Below are positions 1-10,488 of a stretch of DNA of 64,000 nt, piece after piece. The stretch is from Euleptes europaea (Eukaryota > Chordata > Lepidosauria > Squamata > Sphaerodactylidae): the NCBI RefSeq assembly GCF_029931775.1, contig NC_079312.1:14949821-15013820 (forward strand). Direction: 5' to 3'. The position numbers and the translations under genes were made by a program. Numbering within the stretch: the stretch's first letter is position 1; each line of letters opens with the position of its first letter. The notes beneath the pieces are model-generated. The model had not been told where the DNA came from, ran no database searches, and was given only the letters and a program-made list of their open reading frames with translations.

Positions 1-710
1 CAAAAATTATTGCCCACCAGTCAACCTGCTAATCTAATACCACATTATTCGAAATCAACGGATGGGTGGGCCAGCCCTCTGCTGCTAGGAGGCAGGGGAG
101 GCTCAATGGCTCAATGGCCCAGCAGAGATGGCTCATTCTGCAGTGCATGATCCCTCCATCCCCTGATTAGGCTGCTCCTAGGAGGTGGGGGAGGCTCAAT
201 TCATGGAAGAGACGGCTCGTTCCTCGGTTCACACACCCCGTTTCCCCTTTCCCCAGTTGGCAAGCCTAGGCACTGCACCAATGGATGACATCATTTCTAG
301 CAGCAAAACAAAACGGACGTAATGTCCTTGTGCCAAGGTGACACTCTAGGATTCTCCCAAAACTCTAGTGTTGGGTGAGTCCTAGATCATGGCCCCAGCA
401 CAGTGATTCCACTTCTGCTTTTTCTATACCAAAATGTTTGTCCCCACCCCCAGAATCTCCCAGTGGGTTGTCAGTTATGGCAGGCAACCTTAATCTATGG
501 TCTAGCAACTCGTGTAGTTCCAGCCAGCCCCAGTTATGGTCTAACTACTCAGAGGTCAGGCATAGCTCAAAAGATGATCAACCACTGGTTTAGCCTGTAT
601 CCTGTTTGGCAGAGGCAAGCAGGGAGCCAGTTGTTTGGAAAGTCGTTCAGATGTGTCCAAACAGTTTAGATCGTGTTGGCTTTCAATTATTACACTGCTT
701 TCTTGCACAT
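1..710. other. No gene recognised
   Basis: I see no exon-like signal and no named repeat. A loose direct repeat of a purine-rich phrase (GCTGCT..GGAGG..GGGGAGGCTCAAT) occurs near 79-110 and again near 170-200. Open frames here are short and lack family features. Confidence 0.4.
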
Positions 711-718
711 CTTGGAAT

Positions 719-919
719 CAGGGTGGCCATTCTCCAGGTGGAGCCTGGAGATTTCCCGCTATTATATTTGATCTCCCAGCAATAGAAATCAGTTCCCTGG
801 AGAAAATGGCTGCTCTGGAAGGTGGACTCTATGGCATTGAACCCTCCCTTTCCCAAAACCCACCAAGGCCCCACCCCCCAAATCTCCAGGTATTTCCCCA
901 CCCAGAGGTGGCAACCCTA
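719..919 (+). mobile_element. Short hAT element, TAGGGTTGCCA family
   Basis: Ends are CAGGGTGGCC and GGCAACCCTA, inverted relative to each other. It is flanked by CTTGGAAT (711-718) and GTTGGAAT (920-927), an 8-bp target-site duplication with one mismatch, which is the hAT signature. The interior has the family core (GATCTCC..GAAATCAG..TGGAGAAAATGGC). It is non-coding and diverged, so an older copy. Confidence 0.8.
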
Positions 920-1216
920 GTTGGAATGTATAGCCCCAGTTGTCAACCACTATCTGAACCATATGCCCTAGTCAATATTTTTCTGGTTAAAAATTAAAAT
1001 TAGTGCTATTGCACCTTTACACTATTTCTACCAGTTGGTTTCATGGTATAACAGTGCTAATTGGCTCAAACTTTATTTTAAAAATGACAGAAGTACAGTT
1101 CCCCTGTATAAGTAAACAGAAGGGGCAGCATTTTGGAGTAAGGTTTATTCCCAGGGACACAGGATCCACATGGACGAATATCCATGCAGGTATGAAGGCT
1201 GCAGTGGCAAGAGGGA

Positions 1217-1446
1217 AAGGGGTGTGGTGGTTAATAGCGATGAGTTTGTTTCCCCTCTCCGCCACATGAAGCCTGCTGGGTGACCTTGGGCCAGTCACAG
1301 TTCCCTCTCAGAAGTCTCGCTGCCCCACCTACCTCACAAGGTGCCTGTTTTTGGGGGGAGGGGAAGGCAGTGCATTTGTAAGCTGCTTTGAGTCAACCTA
1401 CAGTAGACAAATGTGGGGTATAAAAGCCAACTCTTCTTCATCATCT
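1217..1446 (+). repeat. MIR-like tRNA-derived SINE
   Basis: It runs from a tRNA-like head (GTGGTGGTTAATAG) through the core (GGGTGACCTTGGGCCAGTCAC, CTACCTCACA) to the tail (GTATAAAAGCCAACTC). These blocks are typical of MIR/CORE-like squamate SINEs and recur many times in this window. Confidence 0.75.
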
Positions 1447-2142
1447 AAAATTGTGCCCCTTTTCCTATTATGTCAGTGAAGCTGATGGAAAATACTGTAA
1501 AGATGATTTCATCCCCTTCTCCCTTTCCTTTGCAGGACCATGACCCACATAAGTATGGGTCCCTTGTCCCCAGGAATAAAATGGTCCGGTGTCAGAAAAA
1601 GAGTTGCTTGGGGAGGGAGGGAACATGGGAAAGATCCACAGCCATCAGTGCCTTCCACCAAAGGATCATTGGATTCTACCAAATTTTGGCTCCTTTTGGT
1701 CACTAATCTACTTTCTCCATCTTTTACGGGTGCATGATTTCTCCCCCCCCCCCCCGTTCCTTTGTCCCATCTTTTCATTTTTCTTCACTTCATCACTCAC
1801 AATTAGTTTCCCTTGTGATGCATGTGAAGAGAAGAAAGAATTGTTAGAAGAACAAGGAAGGGGTCGTCTATGAAGGCATTGGTTTTGCTGATTCCCTGGC
1901 AACACAGGACTGCCAATTTTTTGTGATACAATAAAAATCAGGTACCATCTTTTATTTTCATCATTAGATGCTCCTTCGTATTCAGAGCAGGCCTCAGTAT
2001 TATAATATGGCATTTGGGAACAAAGATGCAGCCCAGTAAGCCAGCACTGGAGGCACGCAAAGAATCCAGCAAGGCCTTTGGCTGTCTTGATGGTTTGCTC
2101 CACTTGGCCCAAAAGGGCCAGACTTGACATAAGTAGACCGGT
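1447..2142. other. No gene recognised
   Basis: A poly(C) run lies near 1743-1755. Open frames on both strands have no recognisable domain, and I see no repeat family. Confidence 0.4.
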
Positions 2143-2549
2143 AAATAAAACTTGAGTCCAGTGGCACCTTAAAGAGCAATACAGTTTGTCCAGGCTATAA
2201 GCTTTTGTGAGTCCAAGTTCACTTTGTCAGAGATTTGACTTACGATAGCTCATACCCTGGAAATTTTTTTGTTGGTCTCTAGGGTACTGTGTGTGTGTGT
2301 GTAAAGTGCCGTCAAGTCACAGTCGACTTATGGCGAACCCTTTATGGGGTTTTCAAGGCAAGAGACGAACAGAGGTGGTTTGCCAGTGCCTTCCTCTGCA
2401 GAGCAACCCTGCTTTTTCCTTGGTGGTCTCCCATCCAAATACTAACCAGGGCTGACCCTGCTTAGCTTCTGAGATCTGACGAGACCAGGCTAGCCTCTAG
2501 GGTACTACTGGACTTCAATATTGTTCTACTACTACGGCTACTCACCAGA
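2143..2549 (-). repeat. Penelope-type unit split by a 5S-Sauria SINE
   Basis: The flanks (2143-2288 and 2507-2549) carry the unit's marks: GAGTCCAGTGGCACCTTAAAG, AAGCTTTTGTGAGTC and ACTACTACGGCTACTC. The SINE inside is bounded by a perfect CTCTAGGGTACT duplication (2277-2288, 2495-2506), so the SINE landed in an existing Penelope-type unit. Confidence 0.7.
2289..2494 (-). repeat. 5S-Sauria SINE
   Basis: On the minus strand the 5' half is 5S rRNA-like (GATCTCAGAAGCTAAGCAGGG, TTTGGATGGGAGACCACCAAG) and the 3' half ends in the Sauria/BovB-type tail (CGACTTGACGGCACTTTACA) with a short AC run. This matches the known chimeric 5S-Sauria-RTE class. The 12-bp target-site duplication fits LINE-driven insertion. 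Confidence 0.85.
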
Positions 2550-2861
2550 AACTATAGTCAAGCTAACAGGTGGCAACTCTGTGTAAAGGTTTTGCTTCTT
2601 GGTTTACTACATTACCCCTCTCTTTCATCCCAGCCTCCCTTTAAAGAGCTTAGGGGAAAATATACGACATCTTTTAAAAGGACATTTACTTTTTGTCATT
2701 TAAATGCTATGGGTAGAGCAGGGAGCCTGATTTCCAAGAGCAAAACTGAGAGGAGATTGAAGGATTAAATCTTCTCTCTGTCCCAAAACAGACTTGATAG
2801 GCGGCCCTGGCCTACAGTGTGCCCTTTCTGGATAGAAGAATTTTACCTTGTTTACTTCAGG

Positions 2862-3411
2862 GAGGGCCAGCGTGGTGCAGTGGCTAAGAAGAAGAGTTGG
2901 TTTTTATATACCAAGTTTCTCTACCACTTAAGGAAGAATCAAACTGGTTTACAATCACCTTCCCTTCCCCACAACAGACACCCTGAGAGGTGGGTGGGGC
3001 TGAGAGAACTCTAAGAGAGCTGTGACTAGCTCAAGATCACCCAGTTGGCTTCATATGTTGGAGTGGGGAAACCAACCCAGTTCTCCAGATTAGAGTCTGC
3101 CGCTCATGTGGAGGAGTGGGGAATCAAACTCGGTTCTCCAGATTAGAGTCCACCACTCCAAACCACCACTCTTAACCAGTAAACCACTCTGGCTCTAAGA
3201 GCGGTGGACTCTAATCTGAAGAACCAGGTTTGATTCCCCACTCCTCCACATGAAGCTTGCTAGGAGATCTTGGCCCAGTCACAGTTCCTTTACAGCTCAC
3301 CTACTTCACAAGGTGTCTGTTGTGGGTAGAGGAAGGGAAGGTGATTGTAAGCCATCTTGAGACTCCTTAAAGGTAGAGAAAAATGGGGTATAAAAATGAA
3401 CTCTTCTTCAA
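2862..3411. repeat. Three MIR-like SINE pieces in inverted order
   Basis: A plus-strand head (2862-2887, GCCAGCGTGGTGCAGTGG) abuts a nearly complete minus-strand copy (2888-3196). That is followed at once by a plus-strand copy (3197-3411) ending in ATAAAAATGAACTC. The last two form a long hairpin-capable pair. Confidence 0.75.
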
Positions 3412-3414
3412 CTC

Positions 3415-3470
3415 CTGCTGGGGATTTGAACCTGAGTCTCCCAGAACTTGTTCCAACACACTAACCTCCC
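3415..3470 (-). repeat. MIR-like SINE fragment
   Basis: The stretch GGGGATTTGAACCTGAGTC is the reverse of the B-box region of a tRNA-derived SINE. Too short to assign further. Confidence 0.45.
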
Positions 3471-3575
3471 CCCCACCCATCTCTCACTTTAAAAACTGTG
3501 TTATGTCATTTCATCATGGACAGACTCCTCTGTCCACCCCTTGCTTTTACTAAAGGAGCAATCATCTCCTTAAAA

Positions 3576-3800
3576 TATTGTCGAAGGCTTTCACGGTCAG
3601 AGTTCATTGGTTCTTGTAGGTTATCCGGGCTGTGTAACCGTGGTCTTGGAATTTTCTTTCCTGACGTTTCACCAGCAGCTGTGGCAGGCATCTTCAGAGT
3701 AGTAACAGAGAAGGACGCTGTCCTTCAGTGTTACTACTCTGAAGATGCCTGCCACAGTTGCTGGCGAAACGTCAGGAAAGAAAATTCCAGGTACACAAGG
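3576..3800. repeat. Penelope-type inverted pair, GAAACGTC family
   Basis: Two copies of one unit face each other. The minus arm (about 3649-3708) and plus arm (about 3732-3791) share CTGAAGATGCC..GCTGGCGAAACGTC, and the outer left part has GTTATCCGGGCTGTGT. Such blocks are known from Penelope-like elements of amniotes. Each arm has a hammerhead-ribozyme-like core (see findings). Confidence 0.65.
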
Positions 3801-4013
3801 CTGCATTTGAAATAAATTCTCTCCTTCCACTGCTCCAAGCAGCAACAGGCAACAGGACAGATAGTGGGGATTCTTTCACCCCTACCAGGGGCTTCGGGCT
3901 GTCCCGAAATCTCAGACCAAGATCTCAGTGGCTCAAAGGGTGTTTATGCTCTAGCTTTTTCAGGCCCAGTGCAAGAAGTTAGAGCACGCTGCTCTTGTTT
4001 TTTTGATCTTGAT

Positions 4014-4403
4014 CATAGAGCCATAAGAGTTGAAAGGGGCCATACAGGCCATCTAGTCTAAACTCCTACTCAATGCGGGATCAGCCTAGAGCAGGGGTGT
4101 CAAACTCAATTGTTACAAGGGCCGGAAACAACATAAATGTCACTTGGTCAGGCTGGGCCATGCCTCAACAGCCCAGATCGAGAGGGGGGGGCAGCTATCT
4201 TGACTGGCTCGCAGGCCGGATAAGAGCTCTCAAGGGGCCAGATCCGGCCCGCGGGCCTTATCTTTGACACCCCTGGCCTAGTGCATCCCTCATAAGTGTT
4301 TGTCCAGCTGATGCTTGAAGACTGCTGGAAGGAGGAGCTCACCACCTCCCTAAGCAGCCGATTCCACTGCTGAGTTACTCTTACTGCAAAAAACAATTTA
4401 CTA
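4014..4403 (-). repeat. CR1 LINE 3' part, interrupted by a hAT
   Basis: Read on the minus strand, it is the terminal coding region and 3' part of CR1, seen from the plus strand as GGGGCCATACAGGCCATCTAG and GCTTGAAGACTGC. A short hAT (4092-4275) sits inside with an 8-bp duplication. The copy is 5'-truncated. Confidence 0.8.
4092..4275 (+). mobile_element. Short hAT element, CAGGGGTGTCAAAC family
   Basis: Terminal inverted repeats are CAGGGGTGTCAAACTC and TTTGACACCCCTG. The flanking 8-mers are GCCTAGAG (4084-4091) and GCCTAGTG (4276-4283), matching at 7 of 8. Non-autonomous; nested in CR1. The interior carries GGGCCAGATCCGGCCCGC. Confidence 0.88.
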
Positions 4404-4670
4404 ATGTTTGTGTCATCAGTTTTGAAGAAACTTGGGGGAAACCCTTGAGCTTAAGCTAGAACAAAAATAGATCACCATACTTTTTGCTAATTACAAGTAG
4501 TATTACCTTTGTGACATTTTCTCTCTGTGGGTCCACGCGCAGGTGGCACAGCGAGGGGAAAACATGTTTACCAGAACTTACCAAAGTGGTTACATAGTCT
4601 GACATGAGATAATAAAGCAGCAGGTTAAGTTGGCCTAATACTGAAGAAAAGTCATCACAAGGGCTAGAAT

Positions 4671-4968
4671 TAAGGTTGCCAACCCCCAGGTGGTGAAATA
4701 AATGGGCAATTTTCTGCTGTTACTTATTTCAACACACGTTACAGCAGGCTGACCGATTGTTGTTGCCACAACCCCCAGGTGGTGGCTGGAGGTCTCCTGC
4801 TATTACAACTGATCTCCAGCCGATAGAGATCAGTTCACCTGGAGAAAATGGCGGCTCTGGCAATTGGACTCTATGGCCTTGAAGTCCCTTCCCTCCCCAA
4901 ACCCCGCCCTCCTCAGGCTCTGCCCCAAAAACCTCCCGCCAGTGGCGAAGAGGGACCTGGCAACCCTA
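4671..4968 (+). mobile_element. Short hAT element, TAGGGTTGCCA family, with internal insert
   Basis: Ends TAAGGTTGCC and GGCAACCCTA, flanked by GCTAGAAT (4663-4670) and GCCAGAAT (4969-4976), 7 of 8 matching. Near the left end about 75 extra bases are bracketed by two copies of AACCCCCAGGTGGTG. That looks like a retroposed fragment with a 15-bp target-site duplication. Confidence 0.82.
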
Positions 4969-5419
4969 GCCAGAATTAAGACAATTTAAGAATGTGTAGG
5001 AATGAAGATGTAACATAAAAGTAGATAACTTCTAACAGTATTAAATATATGAAGCCCATTTATTGAGCCCAATCAAGCATCAACATCGTCTAGTCTGACA
5101 AGCCTCTTCCCCGCCCCCTTCCCCTTGGTCTCTTCAGTCTTACCTTTCTCTCCCAGTGTTCAAGATACTGCAGCCTCCAGAGAAATCTTCTTTTATTTGT
5201 GAATATTTAACATGAATGGTGGCAAGATGCAACTTTTAAGCCATTCTGTGTGTCCTAGTAGTCCTTAAACCTCCAATGTGCTGCTGGCTCAGCCTTAAAT
5301 TCTCACTCTGCATATACTCAAGAAGCATTCAATTTTCCAAAATTTCCAGATTTGGGGTGTGTGTGCATTCTTTGTAAGGGTTCTTCTTGAATGTCATGGT
5401 TACACCAGCTAACACTTGT
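4969..5419. other. No gene recognised
   Basis: Ordinary AT-leaning intergenic sequence with no exon, domain or clear repeat family. Confidence 0.4.
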
Positions 5420-5630
5420 TTTATTTCATTTACACTCCACTTTTCTCTCCAATGGGGACTCCAAAACGGCTTACCAAATTCTCCTTTATTTTACCCACAC
5501 AACAATCCTGTGAGGTAGGCTAGGCCGAAAGCATCCCTGCCCAAGGTGACACAGCAAGCTTCCCTAGCAGAGTGGGGATTTGAACCACAGCCTCCCTGAT
5601 CCTACTCCAACTCTCTAAACTAAATTCAGC
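5420..5630 (-). repeat. Old MIR-like SINE
   Basis: On the plus strand the order is tail (CACTTTTCTCTCCAATGGGGAC), core (CCTGTGAGGTAGGCTAGGC) and B-box side (GTGGGGATTTGAACC), so the SINE lies on minus. Diverged from the younger copies. Confidence 0.65.
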
Positions 5631-5824
5631 AGATGCAGCTCCTACCCATGGCACTGGGAAAATGTCACTGTTGGATTTCTGCCTGTCATGTCAATGTCTG
5701 AGGCAAAGGATGATAAGACTGGCATTCTTAGGATCCTGCTAAAGCGTGAAGCCCCTAACCCCATGTCCCTCCTAGTACAATCGGCCTCAAGAAGAACCTG
5801 ACCTCAAAACTTTGAAAACCTCAA

Positions 5825-6560
5825 AAAAGGTTTAGCCTAAAGAGAAGACTAAGAGGTGATATGATAACCATCTTCAAGTACTTGAAGGGCTGTCACATAG
5901 AGGATGGTGCCGAGTTGTTTTCTGTGGCCCCAGAAGGTTGGACCAGAATCAACGGGTTGAAATTAGATCAAAGGTGTTTCCGTCTAGACTAGTGGTTCCC
6001 AACCTTTTTTTGACCAGGGACCACTAGGACTTTTTTGTTCGGTGCAGGGACCCCAAGGTTCAAAATAAAAATTCCGAGAATTTGAAAATAAACTTTAATC
6101 ATAACTGTTAGTTAAACATTAATCTTAGAATAATACTTGAATATATATTTTTATAATAGAGAACTTTTAATTGAAAATATTAATTTATTATGGGTTTATA
6201 ACTTTGTTTCATGGACCTTAATTTAGTTCTCGTGGACCCCTGGGGGTCCATGGACCCCCGGTTGGGAACCAGTGGTCTAGACATTAGGAAGAACTTTCTA
6301 ACAGAGTGGTTCCTCAGTGGAACAGGCTTCCTCGGGAGGTGGTGGGCTCTCCTTCCCTGGAGGTTTTTAAGCAGAGGCTAGATGGCCATCTGTCAGCAAT
6401 GCTGATTCTATAACCTTAGGCAGATCACGAGAGGGAGGGCATCTTCTGGGCATGGAGTAGGGGTCACTGGGTATGTGTGTAGGGGTGGGGGAAGGTAGTT
6501 GTGAATTTCCTGCATTGACTAGATTACCCTGGTGGTCCCTTCCAACTCTATGATTCTAAG
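5825..6560 (+). repeat. CR1 LINE 3' end, interrupted by a hAT
   Basis: The last coding part (AGAAGACTAAGAGGTGATATG..) is followed by the CR1 3' UTR (GATGGCCATCTGTCAGCAATG, GAATTTCCTGCATTG) and the diagnostic tail TCCAACTCTATGATTCTA. A hAT sits at 5990-6274. Absent from the duplicate at 15.6 kb. Confidence 0.9.
5990..6274 (-). mobile_element. Short hAT element, CAGTGGTTCCCAACC family
   Basis: Terminal repeats TAGTGGTTCCCAACC and GTTGGGAACCAGTG, with a perfect 8-bp duplication GTCTAGAC at 5982-5989 and 6275-6282. The AT-rich non-coding interior is a near match, in opposite orientation, to 42339-42625. Youngest layer of this nest. Confidence 0.92.
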
Positions 6561-6776
6561 GGGGGGGCATAAATGAGGAGGGTTCATGAGGCGTCATTCC
6601 CAGCATTTTTGTTCTACTAATCAAGAGTAGCCCTTGGTCATCTGGGGTGCTCTTGTGAAGACATTGATAAGGTTATCAGAACATGTTTCCCTACAATTCC
6701 CCACTTAAAGTGACTTTGTGTGGATGTGCGGATGTGTGCGTTTCCCTCCCCCCCTTTTTAACCTTCTTCCCCTTTG

Positions 6777-6912
6777 GTTGCCAACCCCCAGGCAGGGCCC
6801 TGAGGTCTCCCAGAATCAGAACCACAGAGCATCTTCAAACTACAGCAATCCGTCCCCCTGGAGGAAATGGCAGCTTCAGACAGTGGACTCTATGGCATCA
6901 ATATCCCCACTG
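6777..6912 (+). mobile_element. Old hAT fragment of the GGTTGCCA type
   Basis: It starts GGTTGCCAACCCCCAGG and keeps CCCCTGGAGGAAATGGCAGC and TGGACTCTATGGCAT. The duplicate at 15831-16036 is fuller, so this insertion predates the duplication. Confidence 0.6.
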
Positions 6913-7362
6913 AGATCCTTCCCCCCGCACCAAGCTCCACTGAATAATGACCACTCATGACCTGCAGCAGTTATCATTTACAAAGCAATGGTTGTTTATT
7001 GTATGCCTGTAAGCTGCCTCATGCACCTTGGCTAAAAAGGCAGGACAGAAATCTTTTAAATAAACAAATACAAATAAATAAATATCTCTTTCATCAGCAT
7101 CCCTGGGTGGCTTTGCTTTAAGTAAGATACAAACCACAGTGATTTATTAATGCATCAATAAACCATCTCAAACCACTATCAGTCACTAAGAATGCATAAG
7201 ATCTGTAACGGAATTGCCCCTGGGGTAAAGATGAGGCGAAAAAGATGTAGAAAAGGAAACAAAGAAGGCCCCCTGAGCACTAACTCTCAAGAAGTGAACA
7301 GCAATTGCTGCTCCCGCATACCCAGCCTCAAGGGTGGGGGCAAGCACAGCTGGAAGCAGGCA

Positions 7363-7368
7363 TTTATT
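7363..7368 (-). promoter_or_regulatory. Candidate poly(A) signal of ZBED copy A
   Basis: AATAAA on the minus strand, about 80 bases after the stop codon of the ZBED frame. The same hexamer lies at the equivalent place after copy B. Confidence 0.5.
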
Positions 7369-7447
7369 TATGCTTTGATTTCCTCATAACCCACAAGAGA
7401 AGAATATATCATCTGGGACTACACATGCCGGGTCCCCTCAACAACCA

Positions 7448-9984
7448 TCACACGTCTTCCTCAAATGCACTGGAAACTTCATCGGGCACAAACGGCTCCA
7501 CTATAACAGAGCCAGCATCATCTTCTTCCCCTACACTGTACTCCACCAGTGTGGTGCTAGAAGACGGAGCCCGTGCATAATCATCATCGGTGCATTCGGG
7601 AGGGCAGTGTTCGCTGGGAATCCACTTACTATTTGATCGTACGAAAGACAGAGCAGAAATGCTGGCGGGAGACAGGTGAGTCTGAATCTTTGCAACACCG
7701 TTGCTGGAGAAAAGGCGCCCAGAGGGAGTGCTGGTTGGCGGGCAGGCCAGGGTGCTGATGGCCACACAAGACAAGCTGGGCCACACGCCACGCTTCCCTT
7801 CCCAATAATGCAACGGGTTGCTGCCCGGCAGCAAGAACCCCACCAGAATCTCATCGCTGACGTACGCGTCAAGTTCTCGTCGGGCACTCACCTCTGGTTC
7901 CTGCTCAAGAAACATGTTTTGCCTGACCGGGTGGGAAGTAGGACCGCAGAGACCCAATTTCAGGACTCCTCTTGAAAAGATGGAACTTTGGCTGTTCTGC
8001 AGAGCTCTTTCAAAGAAAAGCTTGTCTTGGGACGCAAGTTCCCCTGACACAGACTTGGCTCCCCACGCATTCACAGCTCGCTCGCGGCAGTATGTCACTG
8101 TCTGCTCCAAAATATAAGCATACATTGCGTTGTAATTCACTTCCCCCCTCTCCCCGAGGTAGCTCCTGATTTTGTTTCTGAACCGTGGATCGAGAAACGT
8201 GGCTGCGTGGTACCTCACGCTGACAGACATTGCTCGCAGCTGCTTGTTTTTGGTGAGTTGCTTGAGCACTGTGTTCCCAAAGGCCACTGAGGGCAGGGAT
8301 GTGACAGAGCCACTGGAGAAGGATGCTATTTTCTCCTGAATGTCAGCTGTTATCACGTGGATTACAGGGAGAACTGTCCCTAGAGTGGCATCACTTTGGC
8401 TCAAAAGCCCCGCACACTCATCAAAAGAGTACAGTAAATCTGCAACGTTGTGCAATAAAACCCACTGATCGGGGCGAACTCGGAGGTCACTGCAGTCCTT
8501 CTCGCTCACGTACTCATTAATGGCCTCCTTCTGCTCACACAGTATCTGGAGCATGTGCAGAGTGTTGTTCCAATGCACACAAACCTCTCGGCGAAGTCTA
8601 CGCCGAGGAAGGCCTCTCCTCACCTGAATCCTTCCCAGGGATTCCTGTGTGCTGCTAGAGCGGTGGAAGTGACTGAAAATTTTACATGCCAGGTCCACAA
8701 CCTTCCTGACACATGCTGGCGCTAGCTGTAATGCCACTGTCACCACCACATGCAAGCAGTGAGCTATGCACCGGACGTGGCAAAAGGCTCCATTTCGGAA
8801 AGCGTTGTTGGTTGTGATGCTTCCCAGTCTCAGATCGAGGGGAGCCAACCACTCTTCTAACAAGGACTGCAGTTGAGACGTGATATGGTTAGCAACATGC
8901 CTCTGTTCCAATGGCTCCAGAACCAGAGTGGCATCCCAGTGTTCAAGGGCTCCCATGGCATTGCACCCAACCCAGTGTGCAGTGACGCAGAGGTAACACT
9001 TGTCCCGTGTGCTCATCCACACACCACTGGTGAAGTGCACCACTCGTCCTATGGCTCCCCGCATGCTTCGGCACACTGCTCCCTTAATGTCTTCCACCAA
9101 GGCCGGAATGGCCTTCGTGGCAAAATACTGTCTGGACGGGACCTTCCATCGCGGTGCAAACGCTGCACAAAGTTCAACGAACGGCCTTTCCTCCACTGTG
9201 CTGAATGGAAGCATCGCTTTGGCAAGGTACACTGCTATGCCGCAGGTGTAGCGAGCTGCCGGAGGACTCAATGCGGCAACAGGGGGCTTGAGGCAAAACG
9301 ATTCCTCAATGTTAAGCTGGTGGCACGTCATGGATGCTGGCAACGAAGACTGTCCTCCTGGAGAATTGAACATCTGCTTGGCCATGGAGGCTTCCATTGC
9401 GATTTTGTTAACTGTGCCAGCCGTCCCAAACTCAACCATGCTGTGCTGCTGAGGAATGAGGTCTGAATGATGCACCTCTGTGTGCTTCCTCGTTGCACAT
9501 GTACCAACGTTTCTGTATCCATTCTCCTTCCCGAGATGAACCCTTGCGTGGCACTCCTGACAAAATACTGCATATCTATTGTTTGGCGGAGGGCGGAAGA
9601 ACTTGTGTACATAGGACGCATTGCTCCTTTGTTGTATGAAGCTGCCGGACACAGCCGGGCACCCTTCTATGGGCACACAGGTTTCACTAAGAGCATTTCT
9701 GACAAAGGTCTGAGGCGTCTGCATTGACTCTGCCTTTTCTTCCTGGTGGAAGTGTGTGTGTGGAAACTGAGGGGGGAACTTTCATTGGCAGACTGTGGCC
9801 CATGCGCAGGCTCTGGCCATGTTGTGGATGGAGGATCAGAGCATTCTGCATCTTCCACATGGCCTGCCGTGGTACTGGAATGTATCACGGTGTCCCCAGC
9901 GACTGTGTCATTGTCTGCTCCACCCACGGAAGGTGTGTTGTGTTCCGCACTCAGTCTCTCCTGTCCCTTATGAGCATGTTCAGA
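7448..9984 (-). pseudogene. ZBED/hAT transposase-like copy A, truncated
   Basis: The frame 7448-9724 is open for 758 codons, and the upstream part (about 9725-9984) continues the homology in another frame, so there is a frameshift near 9720. Homology to copy B (16594-19563) stops at 9984, where a tRNA-Ala SINE abuts, so about 190 N-terminal codons are gone. The BED finger is recognisable (CQEC..HTEVHH). The hAT core differs from active enzymes: GVW replaces the usual DxW, and the second acidic motif has lost codons (TTNN before AFRNG, where copy B has TTDNGSN). The C-terminal dimerisation motif is present but reads PSGRLFS instead of the usual SER form. Called a pseudogene by truncation and frameshift; the long open frame could still give a shorter protein. 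Confidence 0.75.
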
Positions 9985-10054
9985 GGGGCTGTGGCTCAAT
10001 GGTAGAGCATCTGCTTGGCATGCAGAAGGTCCCCAGTTCAATCCTTGGCATCTC
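9985..10054 (+). repeat. tRNA-Ala-derived SINE head
   Basis: GGGGCTGTGGCTCAATGG and GGTAGAGCATC form the A box and TTCAATCCTTGGCATCTC the B box and acceptor side. The anticodon loop reads TTGGCAT, giving GGC (alanine). Only the tRNA part is kept. The same SINE recurs with its body elsewhere, so this is not a tRNA gene. Confidence 0.8.
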
Positions 10055-10254
10055 AAAAGAACATAAGAACATAAGAAAGGCCTTGCTGGATCAGACCAAG
10101 GCCCATCAAGTCCAGCAGTCTGTTCACACAGTGGCCAACCAGGTGCCTCTAGGAAGCCACCTTTGTTGTATGAAGCTCATACAGCAGCACCATCCTGCCT
10201 GTGTTCCACCGCAGCCATCACCACATCCTGGGGCAGGGAGTTCCACAATTTAAC
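10055..10254 (-). repeat. CR1/L2-clade LINE 3' end
   Basis: On plus it reads as the reverse of the tail (AAGAACATAAGAACATAAG) and 3' UTR (GACCAAGGCCCATCAAGTCC, AACCAGGTGCCTCTAGGAAG). It then skips to the end of the coding part (CATCCTGGGGCAGGGAGTTCC). The sense copy at 11513-12003 shows the same family. Confidence 0.75.
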
Positions 10255-10307
10255 TTAGCTTCTGAGATCTGATGAGATCAGGCTAGCCTGGGCCATCCAG
10301 GTCAGGG
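10255..10307 (-). repeat. 5S-Sauria SINE fragment
   Basis: The reverse of the 5S-like head (TAGCTTCTGAGATCTGATGAG, GGCTAGCCTGGGCC). Short, truncated. Confidence 0.65.
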
Positions 10308-10470
10308 CACCTTAAAAATTAACCACATTCTTTCTGGCATAAGCTTTGTGAGTCAGAGTTCACCTCATCAGATGCATTGGCATGTATATACACTCAATAT
10401 CTGAGGATGTGAGCTCTCATACATGAAAGTTTTTGCTGGAAGAAATTTGTGTAGTCTTTAAGGACCCTGA
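10308..10470. repeat. Penelope-type inverted pair, GCAT/ATGC subfamily
   Basis: Minus unit 10308-10380 and plus unit about 10398-10470 face each other. The minus unit holds a hammerhead-like motif at 10337-10376 with matched outer arms GCAT and ATGC and core CTGATGA. The plus unit is eroded (CTGAGGA, ATGAAAG). Confidence 0.65.
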
Positions 10471-10488
10471 CTTGGGTGGGCAGAGCTA

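Larger units (their letters stand above)
5640..7447. repeat. Unit A copy of the ZBED 3' flank (segmental duplication)
   Basis: Blocks at 5690-5824, 6561-6680, 6683-6912 and 6950-7447 match, in the same order and orientation, 15486-15620, 15620-15720, 15730-16035 and 16100-16593 of unit B. Shared landmarks include CATCTGGG(G)TGCTCTTGT, GGATCTTCAAACTACAG-like text and CATAACCCACAAGAGAAGAA. The CR1 at 5825-6560 is present only here, so it arrived after the duplication. Confidence 0.8.

Noticed and set aside
635-997. 120-codon plus-strand frame
   Set aside because: It runs through a hAT element and has no domain; chance frame.
9985-10054. Functional tRNA-Ala gene
   Set aside because: The tRNA-like part recurs with SINE bodies at 37928, 51067 and 58676 and has stem mismatches, so it is a SINE head.
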